A stretch of DNA of 39,845 nucleotides from Alphaproteobacteria bacterium (GTDB lineage: Bacteria; Pseudomonadota; Alphaproteobacteria; DSM-16000; Inquilinaceae). Every line of letters begins with the position of its first letter. Position 1 is the first letter of the stretch. Positions 36,901 to 39,845 of this stretch are shown in pieces. Under the pieces are notes generated by a model that was not told where the DNA came from, searched no databases, and saw only the letters and a program-made list of their open reading frames with translations. Made by a program: the position numbers and the translations under genes. The stretch is from assembly GCA_028277405.1 (NCBI GenBank), contig JANQGH010000065.1, forward strand, positions 1 to 39,845, given 5' to 3'.

Positions 36901-39845
36901 CTGGACCGCGCCGGAGAAGGCGATGACCGTATCGTTGCCTTCGCCGCCCTGGATCGAGCCGGAGAGGCCGACATCGCCGCGCAGCTCAATCAGATCGTCG
37001 CCGTCCTCGCCGTCGACCGTCCCGCTGATCAGGCTGGCGGCCGTCAGCACGATCGTATCGTTGCCCTTGCCGGAACCGATATTGCCCTCGACCACCACCG
37101 TGCCGCTGACGATGATCGTATCGTTGACCGGATCGCTTCCAGCATTGTCTTCGCTGCTCGAATCCACGCCGCCGGTCAACGTACCCGCCAGCAACTCGAT
37201 GACGTCGTCGCCGGCGAAATTCAGGACGCTTGACTGAACCAGGGCACCGTTCAGGCGGATCGTGTCGTTCCCGAAGAAGCCCGTAACCTGATTTGTGGTG
37301 CCTGCCTCGAGCAGGATGAGGTCATCATCACCACCTGCAGAAATGTTCTCGACGCTTGCTGCGCCGAGGCGAATCGTGTCGTTGCCACTGCCGCCGCTGA
37401 CGGCCGACAGGGCGCCAGATAGGAGCACAAGGGTGTCATCGTCATCACCGCCATCAACACTCGCCGACGCAGCGACCAAACCGTCGAGGATGATGGTGTC
37501 GTTGCCCGCCTCGGCAATCGCCCGCCGCAGCGAGCCGGACCTGAGCGCGATCAGATCGTCACCCGACCCTGTTCGGATTTGTGACGATGCAGCTACGGCC
37601 CCCCCGTCAAGTATGACCGTGTCATCGCCACTGCCTGTGACTACGCCGCTGTCAAGCGTCGTCCCCGCACCCAATACGATGGTCTCCTGGCTGGAACTGC
37701 CGATGTCGGCGGCGGTGACACCGCCCGCAACTGTGGCGCTGATCAGCTCCAGGAAGCTGTCTTCCACTGTGACGTCGTCGGCGGTGATGCCGTTAGCCGT
37801 CACCGTGGACCCGTTTTGGACGCCCAGGCTCTCCCAGGAACCCAGGGCCGTGATGGTGCCGGAGAAGGCGTCGAAGGTCAGCGTGTCGCTGCCGTCACCG
37901 CCATCGGCGCCGTCGATGTCCGATTGAACCGCGCCGGAGAACACGACCAACGTGTCGTCGCCGAAGCCGCCTTGGATCGTGCCCGACAAACCAATATCGC
38001 CGCGCAGCTGGAACACGTCATTGCTGGCCCCACCCAGCACGTCGCCGCCGATCAGGTCGGCCGCAGTCAGTACGATCGTGTCGTCGTCACCGCCGCCGGC
38101 TATATCGCCCAGTATCTTGGCGGTGCCCGACACCAAGATGGTATCGAAGCCGTTGTTGCCTTGGACGGAGCCCGCCGTACCGCTCAACAGCACGATCAGA
38201 TCGTCGCCAAAGCCGCCGTCGATCACACCATTGGTCTCCGCGCCGGCGAGCGTAATGGCATCGTTTCCGTCACCGCCCAGAACCTGGTCGGTCGGCAGAG
38301 TCAGGCTGCCGGACAGCAGTTCGATCGTGTCGTCGCCGTCGGCGCCAATGATATCCGCCGCTAGCACAGCGCCCTTCAGCCGGATCAGATCATCGCCGTC
38401 GCCGCCGCGTACTTCGCTGAGGGGGTTCGGCATCGAACCGGAGATCAGGTCGATGGTGTCGTTGCCGATCCCGCCATCGATGTCGCCCTGAAGCCCGACA
38501 TCGCCGCGCAGCTCGATCAGGTCTTCGCCTTCCTCGCCCAGCACATCGCCGCCGATCTCCTTGCCGGCGGTCAGCACGATCGTGTCGTTGCCCTTGCCGC
38601 CCTCGATATCGCCGCCGACGAAGGCCGTACCACTGACGATGATCGTATCGTTCACGGTTTCGGTGCCGGCGTTGTTCTCGTCGCCAGCCGACAGTTTGCC
38701 CGTCAGCGTACCGGCCAGCAGTTCGATCACATCGTCGCCCGCCGAGTTGACGATGCTTCCCGCCACGGCCCCGGACAGCCGGATCAGGTCGTTACCACGC
38801 GCGCCGGTCAGGGAGTCCGCCGTGCCGCTCAGCAGCACCACTGTGTCGTTGTCGGGGCCGGCGTTGATAAAGCCGACCACCGCACCGGACAGAACCACCA
38901 AATCTTCGTCGTTGTCGCCTTCGATGGTTCCCAGCGAGCCGTTGAGCAACGACAGGGTGTCGTTGCCGTCCCCGCCCCGGGCTAGGCCGAAAGGCGAAAC
39001 CATACCGTTGAGGATGACCGTGTCATCATCGTCGCCGCCGTCTGCGCTGAAGATCGAACCGGACACAAGCTTGATGACGTCGGACCCGGCGCCGCCCCGG
39101 ATCTCGGTCGAGAACACGAGGGTGACGCCATCCACCGTGGCGGTGTCATCGCCCTCGCCCAACAGGACTTCGGCGCCGCCGTCAACGGCGCCGGAGGTCA
39201 GACGGACAACATCGTTGCCGTCACCGGCGTCGATGTTACCGGTGATCGCGGCGCCGTTCAGGACCAGCGTGTCGTCGGCCAGGCCAGCCAGCACGCTGCC
39301 GCCGACGGTGGTGCCGGAGCCGAGCACGATGGTCTCCTGATTGGTGGCGCCATTGTTGGTGGCGGCCACGTTGCCGCTGATCGTCGCGCTGATCAGCTCG
39401 ACGAAGCTGTCCTCGACGGTCACGTCGTCGATGCCGACGCCGCCGACCGTTACGGTTGAGCTGTTCTGAACACCCAGGGTCTCCCATCCGGTGAGCGACG
39501 TGACCGTGCCGGAGAACGCATCGAAGGTCAGAAGGTCCGTGCCGGGCCCGCCGTCGGCCCCGTCGACATCGCTTTGATCCGCGCCGGAGAACACGATCAG
39601 CGTGTCGTCATTCCTTTCCCCCTGGATGGTGCCAACAAGCCCAATGCTGCCGCGCAGCTCGATGGTATCGTTGCCGATCTCGCCCACCACGTTCCCGCTG
39701 ATCAGATCGGCCGATGTCAGCACGATCAGGTCGTTCCCGGCGTCACCAGTGATCGTTCCGCCAATCGAGGCGGAGCCGTCGAGGATGATCGTATCGGCCC
39801 CCGCGCCGTTGAAGCCGTCGGCGTTGACGTTGCCGACCACGGTAC
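27148..39845 (-). CDS. Giant RTX-repeat autotransporter (partial, N terminus beyond the window)
   Basis: One uninterrupted frame of at least 4,230 codons runs from the right edge to the stop at 27148. The first in-frame GTG (39840) is only a valine inside a repeat, so the true start, signal peptide and promoter are outside. Most of the protein is tandem repeats of about 20 residues with the pattern GGxGNDxIxLxSGxxxGxI: the RTX calcium-binding nonapeptide GGxGxDx(I/V) followed by a beta-strand. Nine modules of about 131 residues punctuate the repeats. A junction region (about 28740-27970) and a C-terminal barrel (about 27965-27148) end in LRVNW. The protein is very rich in Asp, Gly and Asn and poor in Lys, and I saw no Cys in it. 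It is predicted to be a surface-exposed or released adhesin or structural protein. RTX proteins normally use type I secretion; here the barrel indicates type V. Confidence 0.88.
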   Translation of the reverse strand, partial: TVVGNVNADGFNGAGADTIILDGSASIGGTITGDAGNDLIVLTSADLISGNVVGEIGNDTIELRGSIGLVGTIQGERNDDTLIVFSGADQSDVDGADGGPGTDLLTFDAFSGTVTSLTGWETLGVQNSSTVTVGGVGIDDVTVEDSFVELISATISGNVAATNNGATNQETIVLGSGTTVGGSVLAGLADDTLVLNGAAITGNIDAGDGNDVVRLTSGAVDGGAEVLLGEGDDTATVDGVTLVFSTEIRGGAGSDVIKLVSGSIFSADGGDDDDTVILNGMVSPFGLARGGDGNDTLSLLNGSLGTIEGDNDEDLVVLSGAVVGFINAGPDNDTVVLLSGTADSLTGARGNDLIRLSGAVAGSIVNSAGDDVIELLAGTLTGKLSAGDENNAGTETVNDTIIVSGTAFVGGDIEGGKGNDTIVLTAGKEIGGDVLGEEGEDLIELRGDVGLQGDIDGGIGNDTIDLISGSMPNPLSEVRGGDGDDLIRLKGAVLAADIIGADGDDTIELLSGSLTLPTDQVLGGDGNDAITLAGAETNGVIDGGFGDDLIVLLSGTAGSVQGNNGFDTILVSGTAKILGDIAGGGDDDTIVLTAADLIGGDVLGGASNDVFQLRGDIGLSGTIQGGFGDDTLVVFSGAVQSDIDGADGGDGSDTLTFDAFSGTITALGSWESLGVQNGSTVTANGITADDVTVEDSFLELISATVAGGVTAADIGSSSQETIVLGAGTTLDSGVVTGSGDDTVILDGGAVAASSQIRTGSGDDLIALRSGSLRRAIAEAGNDTIILDGLVAASASVDGGDDDDTLVLLSGALSAVSGGSGNDTIRLGAASVENISAGGDDDLILLEAGTTNQVTGFFGNDTIRLNGALVQSSVLNFAGDDVIELLAGTLTGGVDSSSEDNAGSDPVNDTIIVSGTVVVEGNIGSGKGNDTIVLTAASLISGTVDGEDGDDLIELRGDVGLSGSIQGGEGNDTVIAFSGAVQSDVDGAEGGDGDDTLTFDAFSGTLTTFGSFEILGVRNGSTVTATGIGVETVLVENSFVELIGASVNGVVTTVDRTSSSSETIILGSGTVVGAVPGALNGAVNTGEGADTIILDGATARSIVAGDSQSEDDDDVVELRSGLVAFVRAANGDDLITLSGAVVGNTIRADSGNDTVVLSGGTVGGGSPADVVFGDLGDDTIILAGAVVRGELSGNVGNDTIRLLAGTVDGDVTGRDFDNSGPVLTNADDLIVLSGTASILGDIDGSFGNDTIILTAAKSFTGSALGGGGNDLITLNGATVSGDIDGGDGDDVIDLASGSMPNAASEVRGGAGADVIRLNGAVLGADIIGGDDDDTIELLSGSLALPSDMVLGGLGNDTIRLAGATTDGEIRGNEGADRIILSSGRAGSVFGDENDDTITLNGALISATIDDGNGNIDRIGDINAGDGDDIVLLTSGATQQNVRGGAGNDTITLTSASIGRFITGDDGDDTIDLDGGSAFGVSGSDGNDTVTLNGASITDSVGGGGGNDTINLLSGIGGQFVNGGNGNDTLTLAGASVGNIFGGDDDDIIRLFDGVASGTVDADGLNAAGNDTLVLSGTASVGGGVEGGAGDDLIVLTAADLVGGDVLGGDGNDVFELRGDVGLSGSIQGGEGNDTLVVFSGAVQSDIDGADGGNGTDLLTFNAFSGSITALGSWESLGVQNGSTVTASGVTADGVTVEDSFIELISATVGGDVTATDNGATNQETIVLGVGTTIGGDVSAGLADDTVVLNGATIDGDIDAGGGNDTIELLAGAMPVADSEVRGGGGDDLIRLDGASLGADIIGGAGNDTIDLLSGSLILSTDMVLGGLGDDTITLAGAATDGDIRGNEGDDSIRLNSGTAGSVLGDENDDTIVLNGATVQGFIDGGDNDDVILLNAGLMSGNAEGGAGNDTITLNGATIGDGSTIAGSGGDINGRDGDDLIVLNSGTADITRGGNGNDTIIQNGGDGGNLFGDAGNDLILLNSGSGFSVQGVGGDDTIVLNGSMVLQISASLGNDVIRLVNGGSGDVLSSVDDDLIELNGATVDGQIAAGFGNDVVRLLSGTVTGNVVGEDAGNAVTVSNDTIIVSGTVVVGGTIDGGIDDDTIVLTAADLIGGDVVGGDGNDVFELRGDVGLSGSIQGGLGNDTVVVFSGAVQPDVDGADGGDGTDTLTFDAFTGTITTFGGFEVLGARNGSALTVQGISADRVSVEDSFVELIGTAIGGSIVATDGGVTNQEIIVLGVGTTVGGGVETGLADDTIVLNGATVTESIRAGDGNDVVDLNAGTALFAFGDDGNDLITLNGASLTLVGGGSGDDTVLLLSGAAGSVDSGSGNGRIVLDGATVGSISGNAGNDAIILLSGTATTARDGNGDDTITLNGAVLSGDISSSSGFDTINLLAGTLTGSVVEFVDLNDTTPFRNDVVVVSGTVSIGGGIKTDEGEDTIVLTAAKMIGGDVDAGDGNDVVELRGDVGLSGSILGGEGDDELIVFSGAVQSDIDGADGGTGNDRLSFDAFSGSITALGSWESLGVQNGSTVTAEGVTAVDVTIEDSFIELVSATVVGNVAATDNGATNQETIVLGAGTTIGGDVLAGVADDTVVLNGATIDGNIDAGAGNDTINLVSGSISNFGTIVQGGEGDDLLVLNGADLSRTVIRDDGGGDDTVVLLAGEAQQVRVGAGNDTIIQNGALVGAISAGDGDDLILLTDGTVTDNIRGLGGDDSMLLDGAVIDTIVGGVGNDVIRLADGTASGIISGGDTENGAPVLTNTDDTIILSGTAAILSDILGSFGNDTIVLTSAKTFAGSALGEDGDDLIILNGAEVGGDIDGGAGNDTIELSSGTMPNANSEVRGGDGGDLIRLNGAVLGADITGGAGNDTIELLAGSLILPTDMVQGGTGNDTIVLAGAETEGAIEGNEDDDLIELLSGTAGSVAGNDGLDTIVVSGTAKILGDIDGGTDDDMIVLTGAGLIGGDVSGGDGNDVFELRGDVGLSGSIQGGLGDDELIVFSGAVQVDINGADGGDGNDRLSFDAFSGSITDLGSWESLGVQNGSTVTAEGVTAVDVTVEDSFIELISATVSGGVVATDTGVTNQETIVLGAGATIGGSISAGVADDTVVLNGATVAGDLNSGDGDDLIELVSGSFSTDNRVVSGQDGDDVVRLNGAVHSVNLDGGSGNDTIELLAGSLTERANTAGGGIGDDTVILAGAEIVDGLIDGNEGNDTILLLSGAAERVSGGDNDDTVTLDGASVEIIEGGAGNDTIDLLSGSGARIAAGGDGNDTIRLNGATVVTILGRDGDDLIQLTSGTANGNVLGDASVGEVGDDTIVVSGTALVAGRIDGGVGNDAIVLTAGAGIGADVRGGEGDDIFELRGDVGLSGSILGDAGDDQLIVFSGAVQSDIDGADGGDGNDTLGFDAFSGTITDLGSWESLGVQNGSTVTAQGVSAIDVGVEDSFIELIDATIGGNVSATDAGASNQETIVLGAGTTIGGNVQAGLADDVIKVSGGTVAGDVDGGDGNDTIALGDASVGAILGDAGDDLIVLSGTGIGSVAGNVDGGADDDTIVIAATTSIGGDITGGDGNDLFELRAGLDLSGTIKGGAGSDELVLFSGAVATDLTATTGGDDIDTLTFDGFSGTVSQAGEWEVIGLRNGSNATLDGLTDVEAVGVEDSRVVLLDAEVAGDVFATDGGVDNREVIVLGSGTVIAGGVFGGLGDDTVELLAGFDPADIQGDLGGGAGLDDAVFRGIVGTMTGEQLVNWETIDLADETDLTLAGAMLGTGSAPGQGLIVRDTSILRFVGDFVVDGNLTNFGTVDLGADGETGTDLTVTGDYTAGSDLFMDVFVGANGSLAADTLTIEGSATGDTVVTLNVVEDGEAGDSNSVLLISVAEPSTGTFALSDAVVSGLFELELVTEDGQDWFLQSTQIFIGQSFAYESLPGALQAVGSAAIGTLAERVGVGGAVAGIDGPALVLPMANGSWARVVGVSAESEGDLGSPTGGSFEQDLALLQAGAEFIASDSVSGRLLIGGMAHVGQSTLDAFDRFGSQRSDIEIDAYGAGVSATWYGAGGFYADGVVQYTTYDVDLNATHGGRLGSTDGWGVAVSGEAGYRIPVGDGLMIVPQAQLVWQTVDVDDFVDRDGTRVRLDDGDSLVGRLGLSVEAQQLFGAAIATGYAEANLLHEFLADNQVTAAGTTLTQDLGGTAAELGLGGALALSDSVSLYGEVDYRVPFDDGIEAFQASGGLRVNW
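27966..28740 (-). other. Passenger-barrel junction region of the autotransporter
   Basis: This stretch has no RTX motif. It holds VNWETIDLADETDLTLAG, a GNLTNFGTVDLG beta-helix end, and then GDYTAGSDLFMDVFVGANGS, LAADTLTIEGSATG and LLISVAEPSTGTFALSD. That succession of strands resembles the conserved junction or autochaperone part of pertactin-type passengers, which starts folding outside the cell. Confidence 0.6.
28745..29130 (-). repeat. Long module copy 9 (most C-terminal, most diverged)
   Basis: It follows the module order ELRAGLDLSGTI, FDGFSGTVSQAGEWEVIG, VEDSRVVLLDAEV and EVIVLGSGTVI, but many positions differ from the consensus, as expected for a terminal copy. Confidence 0.75.
29385..29775 (-). 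repeat. Long module copy 8
   Basis: It carries ELRGDVGLSGSI, FDAFSGTITDLGSWESLG, VEDSFIELIDATI and ETIVLGAGTTIGG, and is about 130 residues long. Only about 255 bases separate it from copy 9, the shortest spacer. Confidence 0.8.
30535..30927 (-). repeat. Long module copy 7
   Basis: It carries ELRGDVGLSGSIQGGLGDD, FDAFSGSITDLGSWESLG, VEDSFIELISATV and ETIVLGAGATIGG. Confidence 0.8.
32070..32465 (-). repeat. Long module copy 6
   Basis: It carries ELRGDVGLSGSILGGEGDD, FDAFSGSITALGSWESLG, IEDSFIELVSATV and ETIVLGAGTTIGG. Confidence 0.8.
33085..33477 (-). repeat. Long module copy 5
   Basis: It carries ELRGDVGLSGSIQGGLGND, FDAFTGTITTFGGFEVLG, VEDSFVELIGTAI and EIIVLGVGTTVGG. The GFEVLGARNGS variant is shared in part with copy 3 (GSFEILGVRNGS). 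Confidence 0.8.
34613..35007 (-). repeat. Long module copy 4
   Basis: It carries ELRGDVGLSGSIQGGEGND, FNAFSGSITALGSWESLG, VEDSFIELISATV and ETIVLGVGTTIGG. Confidence 0.8.
36600..36990 (-). repeat. Long module copy 3
   Basis: It carries ELRGDVGLSGSIQGGEGND, FDAFSGTLTTFGSFEILG, VENSFVELIGASV and ETIILGSGTVVG. It belongs with copy 5 to a GxFExLGxRNGS subtype. Confidence 0.78.
37619..38010 (-). repeat. Long module copy 2
   Basis: It carries QLRGDIGLSGTIQGGFGDD, FDAFSGTITALGSWESLG, VEDSFLELISATV and ETIVLGAGTTLDSG. Confidence 0.8.
39269..39662 (-). repeat. Long module copy 1 (most N-terminal in the window)
   Basis: It carries ELRGSIGLVGTIQGERNDD, FDAFSGTVTSLTGWETLG, VEDSFVELISATI and ETIVLGSGTTVGG. 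More copies may lie beyond the right edge. Confidence 0.8.

Larger units (their letters stand above)
28745..39845 (-). repeat. RTX-like/beta-helix short tandem repeats
   Basis: More than a hundred imperfect repeats of about 20 residues (about 60 bases) fill this span. Each has a glycine-aspartate turn, GGDGNDTI or a variant such as GGAGDDLI and GNEGDDSI, followed by a strand like VLLSGTA or RLNGAVL. The turn equals the calcium-binding RTX nonapeptide GGxGxDxUx. The following strand roughly doubles its length, so each repeat may be one turn of a beta-roll or beta-helix. Confidence 0.85.

Noticed and set aside
34970..37237. A 755-codon plus-strand open frame rich in Ser and Pro, with several similar frames from 28700 to 39340
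   Set aside because: They are the antisense of the RTX-repeat gene. Repeated GGCGACGACAC-type codons lack stops when read in reverse, and the products are low-complexity Ser/Pro/Thr strings with no domain or start signal.
39838..39840. GTG as the start codon of the giant autotransporter
   Set aside because: The codon falls inside a repeat (SGTVVGNV-like context) and the frame continues to the window edge, so it is an internal valine.
28745..39845. The short-period repeats considered as a CRISPR array or satellite DNA
   Set aside because: The period of about 60 bases is imperfect, stays in frame with a protein pattern and has no conserved direct repeat with unique spacers.

Overview
The window looks like a chromosomal segment of a GC-rich alphaproteobacterium, most likely Rhodospirillales-like or a relative. 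The evidence is the high GC content, the gene order polyprenyl synthase / DUF2007 / TrmN6-like methyltransferase / S49 peptidase / glyQ / glyS / ppdK, a GTTC-N7-GTTC LexA box of the alphaproteobacterial type, and a Tag-like glycosylase of the form common in that class. No species can be named from the sequence alone.

Positions 1-5135 are an accessory-flavoured edge. They hold the last codons of an IS630-type transposase abutting a gene that has lost its 5' end, an orphan squalene-cyclase-like protein, a Tag-like DNA glycosylase divergent from an acyl-CoA ligase, and a BrnT/BrnA toxin-antitoxin pair. The BrnTA pair is flanked on its far side by a 3' remnant of a second acyl-CoA ligase, about 92% identical to the end of the intact one. 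BrnTA has a readable promoter with two copies of the same TTGT-N4-ACAA dyad.

Positions 5136-18222 are mainly housekeeping. On the minus strand lie ppdK, glyS, glyQ, a four-gene thiamine/HMP ECF importer (ykoFEDC order) behind a clear TPP riboswitch, a small membrane protein, an S49 peptidase, a TrmN6-like methyltransferase and a DUF2007 protein. On the plus strand lie a long-chain polyprenyl diphosphate synthase and a tRNA-Pro(CGG).

Positions 18223-27147 hold small secreted or membrane proteins of unknown role, an alpha/beta hydrolase, and dinB with a LexA box lying over its -10. They are followed by katG with a strong intrinsic terminator, a divergent oxyR carrying both redox cysteines, and an aldehyde dehydrogenase.

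Positions 27148-39845 (nearly a third of the window) are one minus-strand reading frame of at least 4,230 codons that runs off the right edge. It encodes a giant acidic surface protein made of RTX-like GGxGxDx(I/V) repeats interleaved with beta-helix-like strands. They are organised around nine copies of a module of about 131 residues, and the protein ends in a classical autotransporter beta-barrel with a C-terminal aromatic residue. This combination of calcium-binding RTX-like repeats, normally exported by type I secretion, with a type V barrel is the most unusual thing here. The stress genes (dinB, katG/oxyR) have recognisable control elements; the giant protein's signal peptide and promoter lie outside the window.
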